From: Dendrobium chrysotoxum
Taxonomy: Eukaryota > Streptophyta > Magnoliopsida > Asparagales > Orchidaceae
Direction: 5' to 3'
Assembly (NCBI GenBank): GCA_019925795.1
Contig: CM034307.1
Span: 36,233,201-36,297,200, forward strand
Length of the DNA: 64,000 bases
The position numbers were made by a program, and so were the translations under genes. The notes below the pieces were generated by a model. The model had not been told where the DNA came from, searched no databases, and worked only from the letters and a program-made list of their open reading frames with translations. This document shows, in pieces, positions 24,123 through 35,900 of this stretch. How positions within the stretch are numbered: position 1 is the stretch's first letter; the number at the start of each line of letters is the position of its first letter.

Positions 24123-25398
24123 AATGATGGCAAACATTACTAGTTGAATTTGTAAAAAAGATATTTTCTCCTAATCTCCCCCTCACTAAGAAAAAGTCTT
24201 TTAAAAATAAGGAGAAATACTTTCTTCTTTTTTTTTTAATTTTTAAAATAACTGCAACAATAATATGATGTAAAACATACAACACAAAAACAAATATCAC
24301 AAATACAACAGTACGTAAAAAACATTACAAATACAACAGTACGTTCTCCCCCTTTGACATTATCAAAAAGAGGAGGAGCAAAAATTTGAAAAGTCACCTC
24401 TTAAGGTTCTCCAAAACTTAGTAAGACATAAATTGACTTCTTTGAACCCAGAAAGGTTAGAGAATCAGAAAATGTAAATCCAAACTCAGTTTTTTTTTTT
24501 AAAAGGCAAAAAAGCTTTTTAAGCCAATATCTAAATAAAGGAACAAATTAGATAAGGAAATAAAGGAACAAAACTCTTTTCATGAAATACATCTAATAGA
24601 AGATTGATGCAAAGTAATGAATCAAAAAATCTTGATTTTCAAACTCAAGTAATGAATCTATCAAAAAGTCATAAGAGTTTTCTAAACTTTAGAGATTTAC
24701 AAGAATGGAAGTAGCTTTTATGGGCTAATTTTGTGCCTCTTTTTAAATTTGTTTGGCGCTTTGCGCATCTTTTAATTTTTGATACACTTTGTGTATTCAA
24801 TTTGACAATTTCACATCTTTTCAGTTTTGGGCTCATTTTGTGCCTCTTTTCAATTTGTTTGGCGCACTGCGCATCTTTTGATTGCCTCCTTTTTAAATCT
24901 TTAAAATCAGTAAACCTTATTCTTATGATAAAGACGAACAACCTGAATAAGATAATCTTGAAGTTTGTTCAATAATTTGCAAAAGATTCCTATGAGATAG
25001 AAAAAAATATTGGGAGATGAAAAAAGTTTTAATTTCAAAAACCAATTTATAATCTGAAACAAATTTTGACTCAAAAGTAAGATAGCCTTATTGAAAGAAA
25101 TGAGATAGAGAGACAAAATCATGAGTTTCCTTCCTTTACTTGATTTTAGAGAAATCAACCACAACTAACAAAGTATTTAGAAAATACAGGAGGTAAATTT
25201 TCCATTTTTAGAAAATAAGATCTTAAAAAAATGATTTAAAATAAGAGGTGTTATGTGTGTGCTTGATCAGAGGAATAATAAAAAACATCAAAAAAAATTT
25301 TAAAAGGAAAAACAAAAATACTAAAATACAGAAAATACAATGAATAAAATAATAGTAACAGAAAAATAAAACAAAAAATATAAACACACAAAAAGAAC
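24123..25398 (-). other. Non-coding 3' interior of gag-only copia element
   Basis: AT-rich sequence between the gag remnant and the PPT. It carries the AAA-loop hairpin repeats (24735-24892). The open stretches here are low-complexity and resemble no protein I know. Equivalent in position to the 37.7-38.96 kb region of the SIRE-like element. Confidence 0.6.
24735..24892 (-). repeat. Short hairpin repeats with AAA loop
   Basis: In element sense, units such as GCGC-AAA-GCGC, ATACAC-AAA-GTGTAT and GCGC-AGT-GCGC, each introduced by AAAAGA or a close variant. The plus strand shows them with TTT. Homologous units occur at 38190-38360 and 61230-61360. Confidence 0.75.
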
Positions 25399-26434
25399 AT
25401 TAATTTACATCAGCTTGCTCCTGATCTGATGATTCAGAAGCTAGATCTGCCCAGGACATTTTTCATTTTGCATTATCAGCCCTTATTATAATTTGCTTAG
25501 CTTTACCCTTTTCCTTTTCAGGAAGGGTTCTTAAGTTCGGGCACTGATTTTTCATATGTACAGGCTTCCTACATCCAAAATAAATAACATCAGAAGAAAA
25601 CTTTACATTCTTACCATTTTTACCTTTGTTCCACTTTTGATGTTGATGTTTGTGCCTTAGTAGATTTTTCAATTTATTTGTTGCTGATGCTAACTCTTCA
25701 CTTTCATCACTTTCTGAGTTATTTTTTTCAATGTCTTCAATTTTCAGCACTATCATTTTATCTGCATCCAAAAGCTTTTGACCCAAACCTTACTCGTAGG
25801 CAATGAGTGAGCCAATCAAATTATCAATAGAATATTCATTCAAATTTTTTGATTCAAAAATTGCAATGACTTTGGCATCAAATTTAGCAAGTAGAGAACG
25901 TAGGATTTTATTAACTTTTTCAAATTTTGAAAGTTCTTTTCCTAAAGCATATAATGATGTCACAATTTGAGAAAACCTAGTAAACATGTCCAAGATCATT
26001 TCATAAGATTTCATGCTAAAAAGTTTATAATCATGCATTAACATATTTAGCCTAGATTGCTTGATTTCACAAGTACCTTCATATCTAGTGCATAATTTAT
26101 CCCAGATTTCTTTGCCAGAAGTGCATGCAGATATTAACATACAATCATCAGAATTCAAAGTACAGAAAAAATAATTTAAATATTTAGCATTTAATTGAGC
26201 ATTGATCTGATCTATTCTACTCCATTCAGAAAAGGGAATATCAATTTTAATTTCATTTATAATACGTGATGGTGCAGAATAACCAATTTGAATCATATGC
26301 CACATGAGATAATCAATAGATTTCAAGAAAGTAGACATACAGATTTTCCAAAAATCAAAAGTAATATTTTCAAATAAAGGTGGCCGGGTGATTGAATATC
26401 CTTCCGCAATATTACGATTACAAAAATTAGCCAT
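25399..26434 (-). pseudogene. Copia-type gag, truncated
   Basis: Starts at 26434 (MANFCNRNIAEGYSITRPPL), 56 bp from the LTR. The UBN2/gag-type domain matches the SIRE-like gag nearly throughout (GYSITRPPLFENITFDFWK, SGKEIWDKLCTRYEGT, EKVNKILRSLLAKFDAK, SIDNLIGSLIAYE). A TAA at 25790 replaces a glutamine codon of the relative and reading continues in frame. The zinc knuckle (about 25545-25585) is degenerate: IYFGCRKPVHMKNQC has Phe and Val where Cys and Gly are expected. A second stop lies at 25463, and the match ends near 25399 with MSWADLASESSD. The relative's coiled coil and all of pol are missing. Confidence 0.85.
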
Positions 26435-26475
26435 GGATCGAATTCAAAAGTTTTTAAACTTAAATTTTGAATCCC

Positions 26476-26487
26476 GCTCTAATACCA
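26476..26487 (-). promoter_or_regulatory. Primer-binding site (initiator tRNA-Met)
   Basis: In element sense TGGTATTAGAGC, 2 bp from the LTR. It differs by one base from the standard copia initiator-Met site and sets the strand. Confidence 0.85.
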
Positions 26488-26489
26488 CT

Positions 26490-27909
26490 TGAAAGTTCGA
26501 TAGGGATGTTAAGCCCTGATGAACTAGTCCCGAGGCTAACTAAAGGGGGGGTGAATTGGATATTTAAAACAAAATAAAAATCTTTTTATAACTTACAGCG
26601 GAAACGAATTAAAATAACGATAAAAAGATCAATCACAGATTTCACCCAAGCAGATAATCGCAGTTAAATAAAGTGCAGAAAATAATAAGTAAGAACACAC
26701 CGGATTTATAGTGGTTCGGTCCAACCTGACCTATGTCCACTCCTCGGAGACACCCTCCAAGTATTGCACTAAACCAAATAGTATCTCTCCTTCAGCCCCC
26801 ACAGCTAGGCGGAGAAGCCCTTACAAAATCACTTCCACCTTTCCCGGTGCGGCGGAGTAGCCGGGTCCTTTAACACTAAAGAGATCTTCTTCTTCCCAAA
26901 ACTTCCCTCGAGACGACCCTTGAATCCGATGGTACTTAGGTGCAAGCTTGCCGGAGCAACCGTGTGAACCCCCTCACACTCCCTCGAAAATCCCCCTTCC
27001 CAGGCTCTTCTCCCTCTCAAACTCCACCCTTTCCTCTCTCCCTTTCAAGCTCTCTCTTCAAGTTTTCTCCAAAAGAATGAAGCCTCAATGGCTGCCAAAG
27101 ACACCTATCAAGTGCCTTGAGAAAGCTTAAATAAAGAGCTCCAAAAACCCTTCCAAATTAGTTCTGGCGGCAAAGATCATCCAGGACGATCGTCGGATCG
27201 TCCAGGATGATGTGCTCCAAAAGACGGCTTCAGAAAACCCTAAAAACTCAATTCTGCCGCCAAAGATCGTCCAGGACGATCGCAGGATCATCCAGGACGA
27301 TGTGCTCCAAAAAACGGCTTCAGAAAATCCTAAAAACTCAATTCTACCACCAAACATCGTCCCGGACGATCGCAAGATCGTCCTGGACGATGTGCAGAAT
27401 TTGACCTGATAGTCCCGTACGATCCTGGGATAGTACAAGATGATCAGTACAAATTTTGCACAAATCATCCCGTACGATATATAGATCGTCCAGGACGATT
27501 AGAATAAATTTTGACTCTTAAATCCTTGCTTAAATTATCATGGCGGCTAGGGTTTTGAGATCATATTGGTTCGTCCAGGACGATATAAATATCGTCCAGT
27601 ACGATTTGTTCAAAAGTTAAACTTCTGGTTTTGACAGGATCTCACTTCCCCTGAGTATGTGTACACATAATCACAAATAAGCATACACCCTTACAGGACT
27701 TGACTCAAGAAATTAAAAAGTACATCAATAAGAAATACAACAAAGCCTATTCTACTCATTCTTGAGTCTTCAATCTTTCTTGTATTGATGCATGCTGTTC
27801 CTGAAATATTAGTACACACACAAATAAATATGCATTCCAAATATTAGAAGATGTGAGCCATAATATTTGTTATCATCAAAACAGAAACTTGTGAGCCCGA
27901 GTCGTAACA
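26490..27909 (-). repeat. 5' LTR of gag-only copia element
   Basis: Same length as the left repeat (1420 bp), ending GTCGTAACA on the plus strand. TATA-like TTTATTTAAG on the minus strand at 27126-27135, followed downstream by a CT/GA-rich transcribed leader. The palindrome cluster at 27170-27400 keeps more intact CpGs than its partner. Confidence 0.88.
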
Positions 27910-29504
27910 CATTTAATTTTTTGAAATATATTAATATAATATATATATATATATTATTATTTAATATTTATTTAATATTTATTTAACTAAAATTTGATTT
28001 AAAATGATATTAAAATTAATATAAAAAAACATTTTAGAAAAATGGTGGCAGCGGGAAGGCTAGGGTTAAGGATTTAAGAGAAACTATCCATGGGATTTGG
28101 GTATTTTTGAGTTTTCTGAACTTGTGGATTGTCCACACTAATATTTGATAAAGACCTAACGAACTAGCGACGTCTGGATCGATCCCTACGACCTCTTGGA
28201 TGGAAAATGCTTGAACTCGCCGGAATCAGATGGCCGACGGGGTTTGACCGGTTAGTTTTGATCGAGAATGAGTGAAGTAAGAGTTTGGAGCTCAGGGAGC
28301 TTGGGGGCTGGGTCTGGAGGAGCTGGAAAAGTGAGAGAAGATTAGGTTTTTGAATCCCCTCCTTTTTTGAGGTTTTGCCCTATTCAAGTCTCTCCAACTT
28401 AAATGGAGGGCTGAGATTAGCTGAGGGGACTCCTGGATGCATGCCATCTATCCAAGGAGTAGTTAGGAGCAGAGAATCAAGAGGACACAAGGACAGCCAT
28501 GTGGAAAGCTCTCTTGGTCCCCTCATGGGCATATGGAATTGATCCTAGACGTTTGACTTGAATCTGAGAGCTAAGAGTGGCTCTAAGAATGTTCTAGAGC
28601 ACCATAAAGATGCTGGAGTGATTTGAGTTGGAGTGGATTAGGCTTAACATGGATCTTGACCAAATTTGACTCATTTGAACCCTTGGTTTGACCATTTGAC
28701 TGGTTAATGTCTAAGTGGACTACTGAGGTGGTAGCCAAGTGACCTCAAGAGCTGGTTGGGATGTTGAAAGAAACCTAAGGCTATAGATTTAAGCTTTGAA
28801 GGAATACACATGATTTTGAATGGATTTGACTAAGTCAAGTTGGGTTGACCTAGTCAAGTTGACCATGGCTTGATTCCAAATGGGCCAAAGGATATTTAAA
28901 GCATCAAATGGAGTGGTTTTTGCAAGCTCCTAAGCATTATGATTAGATTTGAAATGTGTGAGTATGTAGCATGTAGGGTTTGACTATAAATTAAAGTTTG
29001 ACCATGTCAAACCAAGTGTGATTTGACTTATGGTGAGTTTGAGAGTATCCAAATCATACACTTGGATGGTTTTGAATGTTTGGAAGATTTGGTTGGATTA
29101 AAATGGAACATGAGTCCTCAAAGGACCCATATTAATTTGTGTTGACTAGACCTGGGTTTTGTTGACCAAGTCAACTGATGTCTAGCTCAGGGTATTCAAT
29201 CTAACCCAAATCACACAGGGTATATTTGAATGAAGTTTGAATGAGATTTGAATGCATTTAAAGCTTGATGTAAATTAGAGAAGCTTAAAGGCTAAAACTG
29301 GTCAACTTGGGTTGACCTGGTTAACCAGGTTGACCCAGGGTCAGGGATTGGGTCCCACCAGTTCAGAATGATATTCTGAGTTCATTGGTGGTAGTTTCAA
29401 GGTCATGAGAGATTGTTTAGTCAAGGTGACCTATTTGGGCCCTTAATGGGCCTTTAGGTCAACCATGGTTGACTTGGTCAACCAGGTGGGTCCAGGGTCT
29501 GGGA
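27910..29504 (-). repeat. Tat A 5' LTR, segment 2
   Basis: Continues from 22688 after the copia insertion and matches 1415-3580 of the 3' LTR. A 580-bp deletion at about 28056 removes the promoter-like segment and its surroundings. Ends at the TGGGA target of the SIRE-like insertion. No coding sequence. Confidence 0.85.
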
Positions 29505-30019
29505 TATTTTTGATTGGAGTGAATTGTTTTGTTCATGAGAATTCTAATTCCAGTTTATGTTTTTGATGATTACAAAAGTTTATTGTTTGTCTAATTTATC
29601 TTCTAACATATATCTTTGAGTTTTTTGTTTGTCTGTGTGTACTAAAATATTTTTCAAGAAATTCACACTCAAGACTGTTGAAGACTTCAAGTTCACTTGT
29701 TCACTGTAAATGAAGTCTGTAATTTTCTTTTCTTCTTTTTCTTTAGTCTGAGAGAGTGTGATTGTAAGTTGGATAACTGTGCACACACACACAAGGGGGG
29801 AGTAAAACGTTTAAATGTTTTTCAACTGGTCGTACAGTACGAATTGAATTCGTACAGTACGATATGAACAATATGTCCTCCAGTTAGAACCCATAAGACT
29901 AGAAAATTTTTCTAAGGCATGTTCGTACAGTACGAATAACATTCGTACATGAGTTTTGTTGTACGAACAGCTCAAAATTGGGTTCATCCAGAGGTTCGTA
30001 CGGGACAAAGTGTTTGGAC

Positions 30020-30165
30020 GAAGCTCACTGTTCGATTCGTCCAAGCATTCGTACGGGACGAATCATTGGGACGATGCTCACGGATCGATTCGTCCAAGCG
30101 TTCGTACGGGACGAAGCGTTGGGACGATGCTCACTGTTCGATTCGTCCAAGCGTTCGTACGGGAT
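30020..30165. repeat. 53-bp tandem repeat with inverted-repeat units (5' LTR)
   Basis: About 2.7 units, each TTCGATTCGTCCAAGC..TTCGTACGGGACGAA..TTGGGACGATGCTCAC. Each unit can fold as a long imperfect hairpin around TTCGT-ACGGG-ACGAA. Same array at about 39490-39635. Confidence 0.8.
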
Positions 30166-30331
30166 GAACTATGTGTACGAACGGCTCTGTTGTGTTCATC
30201 TGATAAGTCGTACAGGATGAATTGTTCAATCTTTTGAACTATTCGTACAGTATGATGGATGATCGTACATGACGATCGGCACTGACTTAACTTGAAAATT
30301 CAGTTTTTGGACGGTTTTTTCCTGTCCTTAG

Positions 30332-30339
30332 TATAAAAA
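30332..30339 (+). promoter_or_regulatory. TATA box of SIRE-like 5' LTR
   Basis: TATAAAAA after the palindrome cluster, followed by a GA-rich leader. Identical in the 3' LTR at 39802-39809. Inference: start of transcription some 30 bp downstream. Confidence 0.65.
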
Positions 30340-30566
30340 TGACTCAAAACTATTTTGAAATAAGATCCTTCTATGAAAATTCTTTTGAGAAGTGAGAGGA
30401 GAGTGATTGGGAGAGTGTTTAAGAGTGAGTTTTGAGAGATCTTTCAAAAGAAAATTGTGAGGAGATTCACAAGGTTATCCAATTGAGGGGATTTCTGTTA
30501 GTTGTTCTTCAAGCATCTTCCTAGTTCCTTGGAGACTTTTGTAAGAGTATTGTTCGAAAGGATTCC

Positions 30567-30690
30567 GGTTCTCTGCCACACTTGGAGGGTGAAAAGGACG
30601 ACGGTTCTCTGCCGCACTTGGAGGGTGAAAAGGACGACGGTTCTCTGCCGCACTTAGAGGGTGAAAAGGACGACGGTACTCTGCCGCACT
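30567..30690 (+). repeat. 36-bp tandem repeat in LTR leader
   Basis: Three units of GGTTCTCTGCCGCACTTGGA-GGGTGAAAAGGACGAC plus a partial fourth. The 3' LTR has the same at 40037-40160. The unit is a multiple of three, so ORFs run through it, but no protein is recognised. Confidence 0.85.
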
Positions 30691-31092
30691 GGGGTTGGTG
30701 GAAGAGAGTTTATAAAGGCTTCTCTGCCTTGCTGTGGGGGCAAAAGGAGAGACACTTGGTTTTAGTACAATACCTAGAGAAGGGATCTCTAGGGAGTGGA
30801 TGTAGGTCGAGTTTGACCGAACCACTATAAATTCTGGTGTTTTCTGTTCTCTATTTATTTTTCTGCATTTCTATTTTCTGCAGTTTATTCTTGTTGTGAT
30901 TGAATTTCTATTTTAAAAGAAAGAGTAAAAATTATCTCTATTTGTACTGTACGAAGGTATATCGTACTGTACGAGTAGCTTTAAAATTTCCAAATTATCA
31001 AGAGTAATTTTAAAAGGAACCAATTCACCCCCCTCTTGGTTAGCCTAAGGGTCATTGAGCAATAGGTCTAACAACCTGTTTGCACTATCACG

Positions 31093-31104
31093 TGGTATCA
31101 GAGG
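31093..31104 (+). promoter_or_regulatory. Primer-binding site (initiator tRNA-Met)
   Basis: TGGTATCAGAGG, 2 bp after the 5' LTR. Confidence 0.9.
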
Positions 31105-31176
31105 CATATTTCAAAATATCTGTTTTAAATACTGTTTGAAATTTCGATCATAGCTAATTTTGAAAATAGAAATACT

Positions 31177-32904
31177 ATGGAAGGATACTCGATCATAAGA
31201 CCACCGTTATTTGATAATATTCTTTTTGATTTTTGGAAAACTCGCATGTCTACTTTTCTGCAATCACTTGACTATCGTATGTGGATGTTAGTTCAGGATG
31301 GTTATACTGAACCAACTAGGATTGTAGAAGGAATAAGAGTTCAAACACCTTTTGCAAACTGGACTGTAGAAGAACGTGAACTAGCGCAACTGAATGCTAA
31401 GTGTTTGAATAGTTTCTTTTGTGCTTTAAAATCAAAAGATTACATGCATGTTTCTACCTGTAAATCAGGAAAGGAAATTTGGGATAGACTTTGCATCACA
31501 TATGAAGGTACAAATGAAGTGAAACAAACTAGATTGAACATTCTCTTACACGACTATGAACTTTTTCGCATGAAACAGAATAAATCAATCTCAGACTTGT
31601 ACACTCGCTTTACACACATAGCCACTTTATTGCATGCTTTAGGTAGGGAGTTAACTAATGCTGAGAAAGTTAACAAGATATTACTTTGTTTACCTCCTGC
31701 ATATGATGCAAAGATAACTGCAATAGCAGAATCTAAAGATTTGAATGTTTATTCTATTGACAATCTTCTTGGATCACTAATTGCTTATGAGCAATCGGTG
31801 ACTCAAAGACAGATTGATGCAGGTGAGAAGCGAAAGGAGAAGAACATTCCTTTAAAGGTGGATGACTCCGAAAGTGATCAATCGCTACCTGAGGACGAAG
31901 AGGATATTGCCCTGATGACGAGGCAATTTAGAAGTTTCCTGAAAAGGAAGCAGAGAAGACATCAGAATTGGAACAAGGGTAAGTTCCAGAAGAATGTCAA
32001 GACTTCAAATGAAGTCATTTGCTATGAGTGCAAAAAGCCAGGTCACATCAAGACAGATTGCCCCAATCTCAAAGGAAATCTTAACAAGGAGAAGACCGAG
32101 GAGAAACCAAAGGATAGAAGGGGTAAAAAGAGAGTACAAAGAGCGTTCTGGGCGGACTCAGCCTCAGACTCATCAGAAACAGCACCAGAAGAGGAAATTA
32201 CCAATTTGTGCTTAATGGCTGATAATCTCAAGCATTTGGATGAGGATGAGGTATGTGATTTAAGCTATGAAGAATTATTTGAAGTTTCTGAACGCATACA
32301 TTCTGCATATAGGAAACTTAAAAAATTGCATGCTAAGTTAAATTTGGATTATATAGAGCTGCAAAAAGATTATGAGATCCTCAGAAAAGATCATGCATTA
32401 ATTGATAGCAACCACATGACTTTGTTGGATGAGTATGATGATTTAAACAAGCAGCACAATCTTTTAAAATCATCACAGGCTGAACTTGAAAAAGATTTTA
32501 AGACTTTTATGGATGAGTCGGATTCTAGAGAGCATGAGTTGAAAATTGATAACTCGATTTTAGAAAGTGCCAATGCATATCTTGAAGTCCAGATTAAAGC
32601 ACTTAAGGAAAATAAAATACCACTTAAGCTGGAAGAGTTTCATGAAATGTACCATAAGAACATTGACTTAAGATCTAAAAAGAAAATTTTTAGGAAGAAT
32701 AAATTAGTGAATCCCTTTCGAGGGATAAAGTATTTTACTTGTGGTAGGTTAGGACACATTTCCCATACCTGTACTTTGAAGTATAGAACACATTTAGTAT
32801 GGAGACCTAAGGTGCAGAAACCACAGTATATCACTCATGCATCTGGTTTAAAGTTGTCAAGAGGTGAACCCAAACTTGTTTGGGTTCCCAAGGCTAATAT
32901 TTGA
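31177..32904 (+). CDS. SIRE-like gag, 575 codons, open
   Basis: Nucleocapsid/capsid protein of the copia particle. Start at ATG 31177, the first after the primer site, giving MEGYSIIRPPLFDN, homologous to the gag-only element. Residues 1-210: UBN2/gag-type capsid region. 225-250: acidic. 282-295: CCHC zinc knuckle CYECKKPGHIKTDC. About 355-500: long heptad-like coiled coil (YEELFEVSERIHSAYRKLKK onward). Near 525: a second knuckle-like FTCGRLGHISHTC whose first Cys position is Tyr. Ends at TGA 32902; pol continues in another frame without its own ATG. It is the only core retroviral gene left open in this copy. Confidence 0.92.
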   Translation: MEGYSIIRPPLFDNILFDFWKTRMSTFLQSLDYRMWMLVQDGYTEPTRIVEGIRVQTPFANWTVEERELAQLNAKCLNSFFCALKSKDYMHVSTCKSGKEIWDRLCITYEGTNEVKQTRLNILLHDYELFRMKQNKSISDLYTRFTHIATLLHALGRELTNAEKVNKILLCLPPAYDAKITAIAESKDLNVYSIDNLLGSLIAYEQSVTQRQIDAGEKRKEKNIPLKVDDSESDQSLPEDEEDIALMTRQFRSFLKRKQRRHQNWNKGKFQKNVKTSNEVICYECKKPGHIKTDCPNLKGNLNKEKTEEKPKDRRGKKRVQRAFWADSASDSSETAPEEEITNLCLMADNLKHLDEDEVCDLSYEELFEVSERIHSAYRKLKKLHAKLNLDYIELQKDYEILRKDHALIDSNHMTLLDEYDDLNKQHNLLKSSQAELEKDFKTFMDESDSREHELKIDNSILESANAYLEVQIKALKENKIPLKLEEFHEMYHKNIDLRSKKKIFRKNKLVNPFRGIKYFTCGRLGHISHTCTLKYRTHLVWRPKVQKPQYITHASGLKLSRGEPKLVWVPKANI

Positions 32905-35900
32905 TCATTTTGCAGAATCGCTCTCACAGAAGACCTTGTGAGAGTATTTGGTACCTGGACAGCGGATGCTCAAAGCATATGACTGGAGATACAAGTCAAT
33001 TTATATCGCTAGAAGTCAGGAATGGAGGCAAGGTGACGCTTGGAGATAATACCACCAAGAGAGTGGTAGGTACAGGTATAATTGGAAATTCAGAAAATTT
33101 TGTTATTGAGAATGTACTGTTAGTTGAAGGTTTGAAATACAATCTGTTGAGTATTAGTCAATTATGTGACAAGGGCTATCATATTAAGTTTTTACCTACA
33201 AGTTGTGTTATTAGTCTAAATGGAACTGTTATTTTGAATGGTGACAGGGTAAATAATATTTACATGCTAGATTTTAATTCTGTTAAAGCTTCTACTGCCT
33301 TGTGTTTGAAAACTGTATCTGATGAATCAGGGTTGTGGCATAGAAGGCTTTGTCATGCTAGCATGAAAAATCTTAGGAAAATCACTCAAAAGTAACTGGT
33401 TAGAGGAGTACCCAAATTGGATTTTACTAAAGATCATTTGTGTGATGCATGTCAACTAGGAAAACAAGTGAGATCCTCATTCAATTCTATCAAGGAAATT
33501 AGAACTATCAAGCCCCTAGAAATTCTTCACATTGATTTATTTGGACCTGTTAGTACCTTAAGTTTAGGAGGAAAAAGATTTGGGTATGTTATTGTGGATG
33601 ACTATACTAGATTCACCTGGATTAGATTTTTGAATCATAAGAGTGAATCATTTGAGGAGTTCAGAGATTTTGCCACTTGGATTCAGAGAAAACTTGGTTT
33701 TGAAATAGTTAGTATCCAAAGTGATCATGGGGGAGAATTTAAAAATGAAATGTTTAATGATTTTTGCAAATCTCTTGGAATTGAACACAACTTCTCAGCA
33801 CCGAGAACACCTCAACAGAATGGAGTTGTAGAAAGAAAGAACAGGACATTAGTGGAAACTGCTAGGGCCATGTTGGCAGAATATTCACTTCCTAAATATT
33901 TTTGGGCTGAAGCAGTTAGTACCGCATGTTATGTATTGAATAGGGTGTACATAAGGTCTAAATTGGATAAGACACCCTATGAACTTCTTAAAGGTAGAAG
34001 TCCCAACCTCTCACATCTATATGTTTTTGGATGTAAAGTGTTCATTCATAATAATGATAAAACTCTTCTAGGAAAATTTGATCCGAAAGCAGATGAAGGA
34101 ATCTTTCTAGGATACTCAAGTGTTGGAAAATCCTATAGAGTTTTTAATAAGAAAACATTGGTAGTTGAAGAGACCACACATATTATTTTTAATGAATCTT
34201 ATGATAATAAAGGGTCTAAGATGGATGAAGATGAGGTTGAGGTAATAAATAAAAAGCTTAAAAATCAAAAAGTTGAAGATAATGTTGAAAAAGAAGAGAA
34301 AAACCAATTGCCTAGAGAATGGAAATTTATAAGGAGTCATCCAAAAGAATTGATTTTAGGTGAACCAAGTGAAGGAGTTAGGACTAGGCATGGTTTGAGA
34401 AAAGAAGTGAATCATTCAGCATTTATTTCAATGATAGAACCCACAAACATAGAACAAGTACTTTTGGATGAGTTTTGGATATTGGCCATGCAAGAGGAGT
34501 TAAATTAATTCAAGAGAAATGATGTTTGGGAATTAATTGAAAGGCCAAAAGATCAAAGTGTAGTTGGGACTAAGTGGGTATTCAAAAATAAGATGAATGA
34601 TTCAGGAATAATTGTTAGAAATAAGGCTAGATTAGTAGCTAAGGGGTATAACCAAGTTGAAGGAATTGATTTACATTTGCCCCTGTAGCAAGACTTGAAG
34701 CAATAAGAGTTTTGTTAGCTTTTGCCTGTTTTAAAGATTTTAAATTGTACCAGATGGATGTTAAAAGTGCCTTTCTAAATGGGGTGATAGAAGAGGATGT
34801 GTATGTTGAACAACCTCCAGGTTTTGAAAATTCTAAATACCCTAATCATATTTTCAAATTGAAAAAGGCATTATATGGACTAAAACAAGCACCTAGACCA
34901 TGGTACGAGAGGTTAAGCACTTTCTTGTTAAATCGATCATTTGTTAAATGAAGTGTGGACACCACTTTATTTATGAAAAGATTTGAAAATGAAATACTCA
35001 TTGTACAAATATATGTGGATGATATCATCTTTGGATCAACTGATAAAGCTTTATGTGATGAATTTTCAAAAATAATGAGTAGTGAATTTGAGATGAGTTT
35101 GATGGGTGATTTGACTTATTTTCTTGGCTTTATCATAAAGCAAAATGAGGAAGGGACTTTTCTTTGTCAATCTAAATATGTTAAGGAAATTCTCAAAAAG
35201 TATGAAATGGACAATGCTAAACCAGTCACTACACCCATGAGTTCCTCAGTCCTATTAGATAAGGATCCAAAGGGAAAATCTGTTGATCAAAAAAAGTTTA
35301 GAGGAATAATTGGATCTTTGCTTTATTTGACTGCTAGCAGACCTGACATTATGTTTAGTGTTTGCTTATGTGCTAGATTTCAAGCAGATCCAAAAGAATC
35401 ATATTTGACAACAGTAAAAAGGATCTTAAGATATCTTTTGGGAACTCAAAATTTAGGAATTTGATATCCTAAGAACAGTTCTTCTTTTGATATAATTGGA
35501 TACTCAGATTCAGATTTTGTAGGCTGTAGGGTGGATAGGAAAAGTACTTCTGGAACGTGTCAGTTCATTAGAAATTCATTAGTATCTTGGTCCAGTAGAA
35601 AACAAAATTCAGTAGCACTTTCTACAGCAGAAGCAGAATATATTGCCTTAGGGAGTTGTGTAGCACAGGTGCTTTGGTTGAAACAATAATTGAGTGACTT
35701 AGGATTAGTAGTAGGCACCATTCCAATATTTTGTGACAATACTAGTGCCATTTGCATTTCAAAGAATCCTATCCAACATTCTAGAACCAAGCATATTGAC
35801 ATAAGGCATCATTTCAAAAGGGATCATGTAGCAAAAAGTGAAATTGAACTACATCATGTGGCTACTAAAGATCAGCTTGCAGATATTTTCACAAAACCCT

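Larger units (their letters stand above)
22689..27909 (-). mobile_element. Non-autonomous gag-only copia-type element (TR-GAG-like)
   Basis: Two direct repeats of exactly 1420 bp (22689-24108 and 26490-27909) bound a 2381-bp interior. The primer site beside the right repeat and the PPT beside the left one set it on the minus strand. The interior encodes only a gag homologous to that of the SIRE-like copy at 31177; protease, integrase, RT and RNase H are absent. The flanking 5 bp are TATTT and CATTT; the unfilled site in the other LTR reads CATTT (about 1420), so the duplication is real with one C-to-T change. Known: gag-only terminal-repeat elements (TR-GAG) depend on partners for movement. 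Confidence 0.88.
29505..31090 (+). repeat. 5' LTR of SIRE-like element
   Basis: Starts TATTTTTG (the partner has TG), ends CACTATCA. By hand count about 60 differences (near 4%) from the 3' LTR, most of them transitions. Contains palindromes TCGTACAGTACGA (29830, 29850, 29933) and TCGTACTGTACGA (30962), a 53-bp repeat (about 30020-30165), a TATA box and a 36-bp repeat (30567-30690). Confidence 0.92.

Noticed and set aside
24669..24975. Lys-rich and Phe-rich ORFs over the hairpin repeats of the gag-only element
   Set aside because: Opposite-strand translations of the repeat units; not conserved in the SIRE-like or Tat B versions.
29949..30237. Three overlapping Arg/Ser-rich ORFs in SIRE LTR
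   Set aside because: Open in several frames only because of the 53-bp CpG repeat; no codon preference for one frame.
30475..30830. ORFs of 82-116 codons on both strands over the 36-bp LTR repeat
   Set aside because: The repeat length is a multiple of three, so frames stay open; no protein similarity.
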